Source: Chloroflexota bacterium | GTDB taxonomy: Bacteria > Chloroflexota > UBA6077 > JAJPHF01 | Reading direction: 5' to 3' | DNA length: 33,521 nucleotides | Assembly: GCA_019686175.1 (NCBI GenBank) | Contig: JADGHJ010000011.1 | Coordinates: 1-33,521 of the forward strand | Translations under genes and position numbers: made by a program | Notes under the pieces: generated by a model | Database searches by the model: none | What the model saw: the letters and a program-made list of their open reading frames with translations, nothing else | What the model was told of the DNA's origin: nothing | Part shown: piece by piece, positions 25,690 to 33,521 of the stretch | Position numbering within the stretch: the stretch's first letter is position 1 | Layout of the letters: each line of letters opens with the position of its first letter

Positions 25690-28600
25690 TTAGTGTACCA
25701 CGCCGTTCGTCGTGGCCGCCGGGAGGTCGGCGAGCCGCACCGCGACCACCTGCGACACGGCGTTGTCCACCATCGTCACACCGTAAAGAGTGTCGGCGGC
25801 CTCCATGGTGGTCCGATTGTGCGTCACCACCAGGAACTGAGTCCGCGCGGCCTGCGCCCGCAGCAGCGCGGCGAAGCGGCGGACGTTCGCCTCGTCGAGC
25901 GCCGCATCGACCTCGTCGAGCACGCAGAACGGGCTGGGCTGGACGCGCAGCAGCGCGAACAGCAGCGCCACTGCCGTGAGCGCGCGCTCGCCGCCCGAGA
26001 GCGCGTGCAGCGTCGTCGCGCGCTTGCCGGGCGGCTGCGCGATTACCTCGATACCCGCGCTCAGCACGTCGTCGGTCTCGGCCAGCGCGAGATGGGCGCG
26101 GCCGCCGCCGAACAGCGTCTGGAAGCACTCGGCGAACGCCGCGTTCACGTCGGCGAAGGTCTCCTGGAAGCGCTGGCGCATGCGCTGCTGCAGCTCGGCC
26201 ATCCCCGCGCGCAGAGCGGCGGCCGCCGCTTCGAGGTCCGCGATCTGCCTCTGCACGAACTCCGCACGGGCGGCCACCGCGCGGTACTCCTCAAGCGCAG
26301 CCGGGTCGACCGCGCCGAGGGCGCGCAGCTCGCGCTGGCAGGCCGCGAGCTGGCGGCGGAGGGCGTCCAGCTCACGCGGTGGCAGACTCCCCGCGGACGC
26401 GGCGGCCGGGGGCTCGGCACCCGCGGGGAATAGCGCGCCGTGGCTGGGGACTGTGCCGTCGGGCTCGCCTAGGTCGGCGACGCCCAGCTCCGCGCACAAG
26501 GCGGCGCGCTCGCGGTGCAGTGCCGCCAGGGCGTCAGCCGCCCGCGCGTGGGCCAGCGTCGCCTCGTGACAGCGGGCGTCGGCTGCACGCACGGCCTGCT
26601 GGTGCGTGTGCAGCGCCTCGTCGAGCGCGGCCAGCGTGGCGGCGAGATCGGCCAGCTCGGCGCGCCGCGCCGTCTCGGCAGCCGCCAGGGGGGTCAGTTC
26701 GGCCTCCACCTCAGCCAGGCGCGCGGCCAGGCGGTCACGCACGGCTGCGGTCGCGCGCGCTGTGTCGGCGGCGGTCGCGGCCTCGGCGCCCGCGCGTTGC
26801 TGCTCGGCGGTGACGCGCTCGAGCTCGGCAGTCGCCCGGGCGGCACGCTCGCGGGCCGCCCGAGCCTCGGCGGCCGCTACCGCTCCTGCCGTCCTGGCCG
26901 TCGCCAGTTCGGCGTTCGCCTGGGTCACCGCCTCTTCGGCGGCGCGTACCTGGGCGCCGGCGGCGCGCTCCACGGCTCGAAGCTGCTCGGCATCCTCGCG
27001 GGCACGAGCGAGGGTCGCCTCGATCTCGGCGAGCTCCGCGCGCGCCCGCTGCTGCGCGCTCTCCTCCTGGGCCAGGTCGGCCGCGTGGCGCGCGGCGGTA
27101 CGCCGAGCCGTCTCGCGCGCCTGCTCGGCCAGCCGGACGGCATGCTCTGCCTCGCGTTGGCGCGCTGCCGCCTCGGTGGCAGCCTCGCGCGCCGCGCGCT
27201 CGCGCTCCTCGGCGGCGCGGGCGGCGGCAGCGGCCTCCTCGAGCACAGCCTCGGCGGCGCGCAGCGTGGCCGTGGCTTCCTCCTCGACGGCCGCCAGCCG
27301 GGCTGCCTCGCGCTGGTACGCCAGCAGATGGTCGCCGTCGGCGGCGCGTCCGCCATGCCACTCGCCGTGCCCGCACAGCACGCAGCCCTCGGGCGTGACC
27401 ACCTGGAAATCCGTGGCGCCCGCCGCGCGCAGGCGGCGCCAGAGCTCCGCTGCGTCGGCCAGCGACCGCGCCAGCAGTGTGGTGCCGAGGTAGCGGGCCA
27501 CCAGCTCGGAGTACGGCGCTGGCGCGGCGACGACCTCGGTGGCCAGCGTCCAGCGGGTCCCCGAGCCCAGGGCCTCGCGCACCAGCCGGGCGAACTGCTG
27601 CGCGCGCTCCACAGCCTCCGCCTCACTCAATGGGGCGACGAGTCCCAGGCGGGATGCCGCATGTGCCACGGCGGCGCGCAGACCCGCTACGGCACGCTCC
27701 GGGCTATCGACCACGAGGTAGCGAGTCCGGCCGCCCAGCGCCGCGGCGATCGCCGCCTCGTGCTCGGCGGGCACGCGCAGCAGGGTACCGAAGAGCTGGC
27801 TGCCATCGAGGGCCGGCAGCGTGCTAGCGGCTGTCAGCTCGGGTGCGGCAGCCAGCGCCGTGGCCAGCGCGGCGCGGCGCGCCTCGGCTTCCATAGCCGT
27901 GGCCCGAGCCTGCTCGATGGCCCGCCGCGCCGCGGCGAGCGCGCGGTTCGCCTCCTCGCGCTGCTGGCGCGCCGCCGTCAGGTGCTCCTCGCGCTGGGCA
28001 CGCTCCTGCTGGCTCTCGGCGAGCGCGGCGGCCGCGGCGGCGACCTGCTTCTCGGCGCGCGCCACGGCCTCCTGGGCGGCAGCCGCCTGCTCGGCCAGCG
28101 CGGCCCGCCGGCGCTCGGCGTCGCGCAGGGTGGCGTCTTGCAGGTGGCGGCGCTGCTCGAGACGGGCGATCTCGGCGGTCCGGTCGCGCGCGGTGCGGCG
28201 GGCGGCGTCCAGGGCGCGGCGCGCCGCGGCCAGGCGCGCCTGTGCGCCCTGCACGGCCTGCTCGGCGGCGCGTTGTGCGGCCTCGGCGTCCGCGCGGCGC
28301 GCTTCGGCGGCGCGGGCGGCGGATGCTTGCTCGTCGGCCTCGGCGCGCGCCGCGGCGACCCGCGCGGCGAGCATGCTGGCCGCTGCCTGCCGCTCTGCCG
28401 CGCGATGCTCCGCGGCCGCGAGCCGCTCGGCGGCGACCGCCTGCTCGCGGACCAGCCGCTCGCGCTCACCGCGTAGCTGCCCGAGCCGCTCGCTGAGCGC
28501 AGCGAGATCGGCCTCCGCGCGCTGGCGAGCCTCGCGACGCTCCGCGCGCTCGCGCTCGGCCGTCGCGAAGGCTATCTCGGCGTCCTGGCGGGCGGACCGG

Positions 28601-29352
28601 GCGGCGTCGAGTGCGGCTTGCTCGGCCTGGACCTGCGCCGTCGCGGCCGTCAGGGCGGCGGTGAAGTAGGTGCGGCCGATGGCGAGCGCGCGGGCCACCA
28701 CCTGCGCGCGCTGCTCGGCCCGCGCGGCCGCCGCCCGCAGGCGCTCGACCTCGGGAGCCAGCGCGGTGGCCAGGTCGCGGGCGCGCTGGAGGTTGCCCGC
28801 GGTGGCGGCCAGCTTCTGTTCCGTCTCGGCCAGGCGCTGGGTGTGCCGGCGCACGTCGGCGGCGTCCTCGATCAGCACGCGCCGCTCTTCGGGGCGCTGG
28901 AGGATGAGTTGCTCGACGGTGCCCTGGCCAACCACGCAGTACGAGTCGGGGCCCAGCCCGACGCCGAGCAGCCAATCGTGGAGGTCGCGCAGGCGCACGC
29001 GGGCACCGTTGAGGAGGTACTCGCTCTCTCCCGAGCGGTACAGGCGGCGAGTGACCACCAGCTCGGCGTACGGCAGGGGCACCCGGCCGTCGCTGTTGTC
29101 CAGCAAGAGGCTGACCTCGGCCATGCCCAAGGGCCGCCGCGCGCCCCCACCCGCGAAGATGACATCCTCGGCGCGCCGGCCGCGCAGGGTCCGCGCGCTC
29201 TGCTCGCCCAGGGCCCAACGCAGCGCCTCGGCGAGGTTGCTCTTGCCCGAGCCGTTCGGCCCGACGATGGCGGTGATGCCCGGTTCGAAGCGCAGGCGGG
29301 TGCGCTGCGGGAAGCTCTTGAAGCCGACCAGCTCTAGCTGCTTGAGATGCAA
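25690..29352 (-). CDS. smc: Chromosome segregation protein SMC
   Basis: LELVGFKSFPQRTRLRFEPGITAIVGPNGSGKSNLAEALRWALGEQ N-terminal head, central hinge, C-terminal LSGGERALTAVALLFALLRVQPSPFCVLDEVDAALDEANVRRFA; TTG start. Confidence 0.97.
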   Translation of the reverse strand: MHLKQLELVGFKSFPQRTRLRFEPGITAIVGPNGSGKSNLAEALRWALGEQSARTLRGRRAEDVIFAGGGARRPLGMAEVSLLLDNSDGRVPLPYAELVVTRRLYRSGESEYLLNGARVRLRDLHDWLLGVGLGPDSYCVVGQGTVEQLILQRPEERRVLIEDAADVRRHTQRLAETEQKLAATAGNLQRARDLATALAPEVERLRAAAARAEQRAQVVARALAIGRTYFTAALTAATAQVQAEQAALDAARSARQDAEIAFATAERERAERREARQRAEADLAALSERLGQLRGERERLVREQAVAAERLAAAEHRAAERQAAASMLAARVAAARAEADEQASAARAAEARRADAEAAQRAAEQAVQGAQARLAAARRALDAARRTARDRTAEIARLEQRRHLQDATLRDAERRRAALAEQAAAAQEAVARAEKQVAAAAAALAESQQERAQREEHLTAARQQREEANRALAAARRAIEQARATAMEAEARRAALATALAAAPELTAASTLPALDGSQLFGTLLRVPAEHEAAIAAALGGRTRYLVVDSPERAVAGLRAAVAHAASRLGLVAPLSEAEAVERAQQFARLVREALGSGTRWTLATEVVAAPAPYSELVARYLGTTLLARSLADAAELWRRLRAAGATDFQVVTPEGCVLCGHGEWHGGRAADGDHLLAYQREAARLAAVEEEATATLRAAEAVLEEAAAAARAAEERERAAREAATEAAARQREAEHAVRLAEQARETARRTAARHAADLAQEESAQQRARAELAEIEATLARAREDAEQLRAVERAAGAQVRAAEEAVTQANAELATARTAGAVAAAEARAARERAARATAELERVTAEQQRAGAEAATAADTARATAAVRDRLAARLAEVEAELTPLAAAETARRAELADLAATLAALDEALHTHQQAVRAADARCHEATLAHARAADALAALHRERAALCAELGVADLGEPDGTVPSHGALFPAGAEPPAAASAGSLPPRELDALRRQLAACQRELRALGAVDPAALEEYRAVAARAEFVQRQIADLEAAAAALRAGMAELQQRMRQRFQETFADVNAAFAECFQTLFGGGRAHLALAETDDVLSAGIEVIAQPPGKRATTLHALSGGERALTAVALLFALLRVQPSPFCVLDEVDAALDEANVRRFAALLRAQAARTQFLVVTHNRTTMEAADTLYGVTMVDNAVSQVVAVRLADLPAATTNGVVH

Positions 29353-30116
29353 CCGCCCTCGCCCTCCGCCGCCGTCGGTTCCCTAGTCTCCCACGCGGCC
29401 AGCGCCGCCTCCGCCGCGGCGCGCTCGGCGGCTTGCTTGCTGCGCCCGATGCCGCGCGCGATCTCCTCCTCGCCGAGGCACACGGCCACGGTGAACGTCG
29501 GGCTGTGCTGCGGTCCCACCGTGCTGACCACGCGGTAGACGGGCACCGTGTTGCGCTCCGCCTGGGCCCGCTGCTGGAGCCGCGACTTGACGTCGAGCAG
29601 CGGGCGATCGAGCGCCAGATTGGCCAGCGCCGGGGTAAGGAAGCGGTCCAGGAACCGCTTGACGCGCGACCAGCCGCGCGGGCCGCCGTCGAGATAGATC
29701 GCGGCCACCAGTGCCTCGAACGCGCTGGCCAGCGCCGTCTCGCGCTCGCGTACGCCGCTGGCCTCCTCGCCGCGTCCCACGAGCAGGAAGCGACCGAGAT
29801 CGATCTCCCGTGCCCAAGCGGCCAGGGCGGGAGCGCAGACCAGGTTGGCTCGGCTCAAGGTGAGAACGCCCTCGTTGGCCTGGGGAAACTGGAGGTACAG
29901 GCGCTCGGCCACCGCCGCGCCGAGCACGGCGTCCCCCAGGAACTCGAGGCGTTCGTTGGAGCCTCCTGGCAGGTCGGTGCGCTCGTTGAGCACGGAGCGA
30001 TGTACGAGCGCGGTGAGCAGCAGGGCCCGGTCTTTGAACCGCAGCCCGAGGCGCTGCTCCAGGGCTGCCACGCGGCGCTCGTCGGCGGCGCTGAGCCTCG
30101 TGTCCGATGGTGTCAT
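29334..30116 (-). CDS. rnc: Ribonuclease III
   Basis: NERLEFLGDAVLGAAVAERLY signature, C-terminal dsRBD (DVKSRLQQRAQAERNTVPVYRVVSTVGPQHSPTFTVAV). Confidence 0.96.
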   Translation of the reverse strand: MTPSDTRLSAADERRVAALEQRLGLRFKDRALLLTALVHRSVLNERTDLPGGSNERLEFLGDAVLGAAVAERLYLQFPQANEGVLTLSRANLVCAPALAAWAREIDLGRFLLVGRGEEASGVRERETALASAFEALVAAIYLDGGPRGWSRVKRFLDRFLTPALANLALDRPLLDVKSRLQQRAQAERNTVPVYRVVSTVGPQHSPTFTVAVCLGEEEIARGIGRSKQAAERAAAEAALAAWETREPTAAEGEGGCISSS

Positions 30117-30124
30117 CGCGGGCG

Positions 30125-30130
30125 ATTATA
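30125..30130 (-). promoter_or_regulatory. Perfect -10 hexamer TATAAT 8 nt upstream of the rnc ATG
   Basis: Minus strand ...CTCTGCTATAATCGCCCGCG-ATG. Confidence 0.4.
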
Positions 30131-30265
30131 GCAGAGGCGAACGGCTGTTCCCCGTCGCCCCCGCTTCCTGGGGGCGCGGGGAGTACGTGTGCGCGTTCTC
30201 GACGTGGCTCTCGCCAGCTGGCGGCGCGGGCCACATCCTGCGCGCCGCCAGGGGCGCTACTCGGC

Positions 30266-31603
30266 TCAGAACTCCGTGATCCCCGTGAAGCGGAACCGCC
30301 CGACGAGCAGGGCGGGCACCACGTCTCCACCAAACCAGTTCGGTAGCACGATCGCCTCGCGGCTGATCGCCTCGACGCTGGCCAGCGCGTCGAGGACACT
30401 GGTGGTGAATCGCAGGTTGCGTACCGGGCCGACCACCTCGCCGTGCTCGACCAGAAACGTGCCGTCGCGGGTCATTCCCGTGAGGATCGTGTGCAAGGGG
30501 TGGACCACGTTGACGTACCAGAAGCGGGTCACCCACAGGCCGCGATCGAGGCCGCGGAGCAACTCCTCGCGGCCGGCGTTGCCTGGCGCGAGGAACAGGT
30601 TGCCCGGCAGCGGGCCCAGGGTGTTCGGCGCGGGCAGCGCGTGGCCCGTCGACGCGCGGCCCTCCTTGGCTGCCGTCTCACGGTCGTACACCACCCCGCG
30701 CGCGACGCCCTGGCTGATCAGCTCCACGCGCTGCTTCGGCACGCCCTCGAAGTCGAACGCCTGGGGCAGCCCGCGGGGGTCGTGCCCATCGTCCCAGAGG
30801 CTGACGGCGGCCGCCGCCACCGGTTGGCCCAGCCGGCCGCACAGGAAGCTGCGCCCCTCCTGCAGCGCCAGCGCGCCCAGCCCGATGTACGCCAAGTAGT
30901 CCAGCATCTCCGCCACGGCGTACGGCTCCAGCACCACGCGATACTCGCCCGGCGCGACCGTCTGCGGTTGCCGGCCGCGCAGCGCGCGCTCGATCGCCTC
31001 GCGGCCCAGCGCCTCCACGTCCAGCGCCTGCACGTCGGTGGCGGCGCGCTCGGCGTAGCCGGAGCTGTCCTCGCCCAGGATCACCGTCGTGAAGTGGGCG
31101 CGGGTGCTGGCCTGGTAGGCGAACAGGCCCTTGGAGTTGGCCACCGCCAACTCGCGCACGCCGGTGCTGAAGGCGCCAGAGGCGGTCAGCCCGCGCTCAA
31201 CCGCCAGGTCGCACACGGCCCGCACGGCGCGGGCACGCTGCGCTGGCGAGTAGGCGGCGGTCGCCTCGGCGAAGGGATGCAGTGGCGCGATCGCCTGGGG
31301 CTCAGGCAGGCCGGGGAAGTCCGGGTTCTCGGGCTGGAGGCGGGCGATGGCCGTCGCCTGCGCCACGGCATCGGTCAGCGCCGGCGGGTCGAGGCGGTTG
31401 GTCACCACCACGCCGCTGCGGCGGCCGACCACCGCCCGCACGCGCACCTCGGCGTTGCGCTCATAGACGTTCTGGTGGATGCCCGAGTTGGCGAAGCGGG
31501 TGAGCGCGTCGTCGGCCGCCAGCACCACGATCTCGGTCTCGTCGGCCGGCGAGGCGGCCAGGGGGGCGCTCAACAGGTGCTGTAGCTGCTCGCGACCCAG
31601 CAT
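30266..31603 (-). CDS. TldE/PmbA-type metallopeptidase-family protein
   Basis: TRFANSGIHQNVYERNAEVRVRAVVGRRSGVVVTNRLD; VAVANSKGLFAYQ-type region; TldD/PmbA fold; no HExxxH seen. Confidence 0.88.
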   Translation of the reverse strand: MLGREQLQHLLSAPLAASPADETEIVVLAADDALTRFANSGIHQNVYERNAEVRVRAVVGRRSGVVVTNRLDPPALTDAVAQATAIARLQPENPDFPGLPEPQAIAPLHPFAEATAAYSPAQRARAVRAVCDLAVERGLTASGAFSTGVRELAVANSKGLFAYQASTRAHFTTVILGEDSSGYAERAATDVQALDVEALGREAIERALRGRQPQTVAPGEYRVVLEPYAVAEMLDYLAYIGLGALALQEGRSFLCGRLGQPVAAAAVSLWDDGHDPRGLPQAFDFEGVPKQRVELISQGVARGVVYDRETAAKEGRASTGHALPAPNTLGPLPGNLFLAPGNAGREELLRGLDRGLWVTRFWYVNVVHPLHTILTGMTRDGTFLVEHGEVVGPVRNLRFTTSVLDALASVEAISREAIVLPNWFGGDVVPALLVGRFRFTGITEF

Positions 31604-31620
31604 CGCTCTCTCCTCGCCGC

Positions 31621-33054
31621 CTAGACGACACCGACGCGCACGTTGCGGAAGCGCGTGGCCGCGGCGCCGTGGCCGACGTGCGCGACCTGCGAGGGCTGGC
31701 CCTTGCCGCAGTTCGGCGTGCCCCACACCGCCCACTCGGAGCACACCGCGTCGCAGCTCTGCCAGAACTGCGGGGTGATGCCCGTGTAGGTCGGGTTGCG
31801 CAGCAGCGCGCCCAGCTTGCCGCCGCGGATCTCCCAGGCGATCTCGGTGCCGAACTGGAAGTTGAGCCGCTTGTCATCGATGCTCCAGCTCCGGTTGGTC
31901 TCCATGTAGATGCCGCGGTCGGTGTCGGCGATCAGGTCCTCCAGCCGCCACGGGCCCGGCTCGAGGTTGATGTTGGTCATGCGGATGAGCGGGATGCGAT
32001 TCCAGCCGTCGGCGCGCATGGTGCCGTTGCTGGTCTCGCCGAACACCGCCGCCGTCTCGCGTGAGGTCAGGTAGTTGCGGAAGATGCCCTGATCGACGAT
32101 CACCGTGCGCTGCGCGGGCACGCCCTCGTCGTCGAAGCCGAAGGTGCCCAGCCCGCCGGGCACGGTGGCATCGGCGACGATCGTGACCACCTCCGAGCCG
32201 TAGCGGAAGTGGCCCCGCTTGTCCGGGGTAAGGAAGCTGGTGCCGGCGTAGCTGGCCTCGGTGCCCAGCACGCGGTCCAGCTCGATGGCGTGGCCGCACG
32301 ACTCGTGGACCTGGAGCGCCGTCTGGGTAGGGTCCAGGATGAGCGTGGTCACCTCGCTGGGGCATGGCTTCGCGGTGAGGAGCGCCACGGCCTGCTCGGC
32401 GATGCGCTGGGCGTTGCCCGGCAGGTCCATCGCCTCGAGGAACTCGTAGCCGGCGGTACCCTGGTGGCGGCCGAAGCTGTTGGGGTAGGAGCGCTTCTGC
32501 GTCTCGTGCTCGCCCACGGCCAGCGCCTCGATGCCGCCGCCGGTCTCGATCAGCACCTGCTCGACGTAGGCGCCCTCGCTGTTGGCGAACGTCTTGTCCA
32601 CGCGCTGGCACTCGCAGGAGCTTTCGGCCACCGTGACGCCCCGCACCGCACGCATGAGGGAGTCGGCTGCCTGCAGCAGCGCTAGCTTCTCCTCGATGGG
32701 TACTCTGAACGGGTCGCGCACGACGGGCGTCTCGTAGCGCCCCTGCGAGCGGACCGGCGGGCCGAGCTGAACGGGGGTGCGGCAGGCGAGCGCGCTGGCG
32801 CGGGCGATCTCCACCGCCAGCCGGGTCACGCGCTCCAGCTCGGCCGGAGCGAAGTCGGCGCTGCTGGCGAACCCCCAGGCGCCATCGACCAGCACGCGCA
32901 CGCCGAACCCGCTGCTGGTCTCGTCACTGAGCGCGTTGACCATGCCGTTCTTGACGCTGACCACCTGCACATGACGGGTCTCTACGCGTACGTCGGCGTA
33001 GCTGGCGCCCAGCCCCGTGGCCAGGTCGAGGACGCGCGCCGTCAGGTCTCGCAT
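31621..33054 (-). CDS. tldD: TldD-type metalloprotease
   Basis: Zinc-binding HExxxH in ALQVHESCGHAIELDRVLG; GTEIAWEIRGGKLGALLRNPTYTGITPQFW. Confidence 0.92.
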   Translation of the reverse strand: MRDLTARVLDLATGLGASYADVRVETRHVQVVSVKNGMVNALSDETSSGFGVRVLVDGAWGFASSADFAPAELERVTRLAVEIARASALACRTPVQLGPPVRSQGRYETPVVRDPFRVPIEEKLALLQAADSLMRAVRGVTVAESSCECQRVDKTFANSEGAYVEQVLIETGGGIEALAVGEHETQKRSYPNSFGRHQGTAGYEFLEAMDLPGNAQRIAEQAVALLTAKPCPSEVTTLILDPTQTALQVHESCGHAIELDRVLGTEASYAGTSFLTPDKRGHFRYGSEVVTIVADATVPGGLGTFGFDDEGVPAQRTVIVDQGIFRNYLTSRETAAVFGETSNGTMRADGWNRIPLIRMTNINLEPGPWRLEDLIADTDRGIYMETNRSWSIDDKRLNFQFGTEIAWEIRGGKLGALLRNPTYTGITPQFWQSCDAVCSEWAVWGTPNCGKGQPSQVAHVGHGAAATRFRNVRVGVV

Positions 33055-33182
33055 GGTGTCCTCTCCGAATGCCCTGGGTTGACCAACTGGCGGAGCGTCT
33101 CTAGACTATGCCACAGACCACGCCGCTCTCGCTGCGTCATCTCTGCTCCCGCGCCATGGCGAGAGTGCTGGGAGGCGTTGCC

Positions 33183-33410
33183 ATGCCGATGTACGAGTAC
33201 TACTGCTCCTCGTGCCGCACCCGCTTCGAGAACTTAGTGCGTGTCCCGGAGGCTGGCGCCCAAGCCACCTGTCCGACCTGTGGCCGGCACAATGTGCCAC
33301 GCGTGCTGTCCACATTCGCGGCCGTGCGTGGCAGCGGTGCTGACGCGGAACTGGCCCCGACGGCCGGGGGCGGCTGCTGCGGCGCGGGCGGCTGCGGCTG
33401 CCGCGCCTAG
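33183..33410 (+). CDS. FmdB-family zinc ribbon protein
   Basis: MPMYEYYCSSCRTRFENLVRVPEAGAQATCPTCGRHNVPRVLSTF with Cys-rich tail GGGCCGAGGCGCRA. Confidence 0.9.
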   Translation: MPMYEYYCSSCRTRFENLVRVPEAGAQATCPTCGRHNVPRVLSTFAAVRGSGADAELAPTAGGGCCGAGGCGCRA

Positions 33411-33479
33411 CAGTCGGCGATCGCAGCGTTGGGGCCATGGTCGAGTTGTTGCCACGTGGGCAGTGTCGAGGAGGACACT

Positions 33480-33521
33480 ATGCGTGAGGACACGTCGAAG
33501 GCTACCGACGGGCTGTGGCAG
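33480..33521 (+). CDS. Possible start of a truncated CDS at the window edge
   Basis: GAGGAGGACACT-ATG CGT GAG GAC ACG TCG AAG... (MREDTSKATDGLWQ...) with an SD-like GAGGAGG upstream; runs off the window. Confidence 0.3.
   Translation, partial: MREDTSKATDGLWQ

Noticed and set aside
26515-28476. 653-aa plus-strand ORF opposite smc
   Set aside because: Antisense shadow ORF of high-GC, Ala/Arg-rich smc coiled-coil sequence; no recognisable domain, low-complexity composition
16714-33054. Functional link between TldD/TldE and the NHLP-like peptide as a RiPP system
   Set aside because: TldD/E can process RiPPs, but here the genes are about 14 kb apart amid housekeeping genes; no support beyond co-occurrence
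1-33521. CRISPR arrays, tRNA/rRNA genes, transposases, prophage genes
   Set aside because: None recognised by eye on either strand; covariance-model searches were not possible

Overview
High-GC bacterial chromosomal window. The left ~17 kb looks like an accessory catabolic region: two ACMSD-like amidohydrolases, two FAH-family hydrolases, a VOC/extradiol dioxygenase-like protein, an MBL-fold hydrolase, an acyl-CoA-dehydrogenase-fold monooxygenase, a LysR regulator, and five complete plus possibly one truncated NMT1/NitT-type solute-binding proteins with no permease or ATPase of that transporter type in the window. The right ~16 kb is mostly housekeeping: MetRS-type tRNA-binding domain, TPR lytic transglycosylase, thiol-dioxygenase-like cupin, GntR/FCD regulator, ABC-2 exporter, ffh, ftsY, smc, rnc, tldE/tldD and an FmdB-type zinc ribbon. 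The strongest observation is on the minus strand at 13014..11425. A NhaP-type Na+/H+ antiporter is fused to a C-terminal rhodanese domain. The ORF caller ends it at an in-frame UGA (11562-11560), but the same frame continues for 44 codons that clearly complete the rhodanese domain (...VVTWCT-[UGA]-PREATSARAAQKLIALGWDAAALEGGLDGWRAAGYPVEPAAAAA*). The UGA sits where the recalled rhodanese subfamily has the second Cys of a C-T/S-C-P-x-E-A-T-S motif, and a small GC hairpin with a G-rich loop starts 17 nt downstream. This makes a candidate selenoprotein (CxU rhodanese-antiporter) that standard annotation would truncate. Secondary items include a small NHLP/Os1348-like peptide with its own promoter-like element, the orphan solute-binding protein cluster, and an atypical FtsY G-domain segment. 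All family assignments come from reading motifs; no searches were run.
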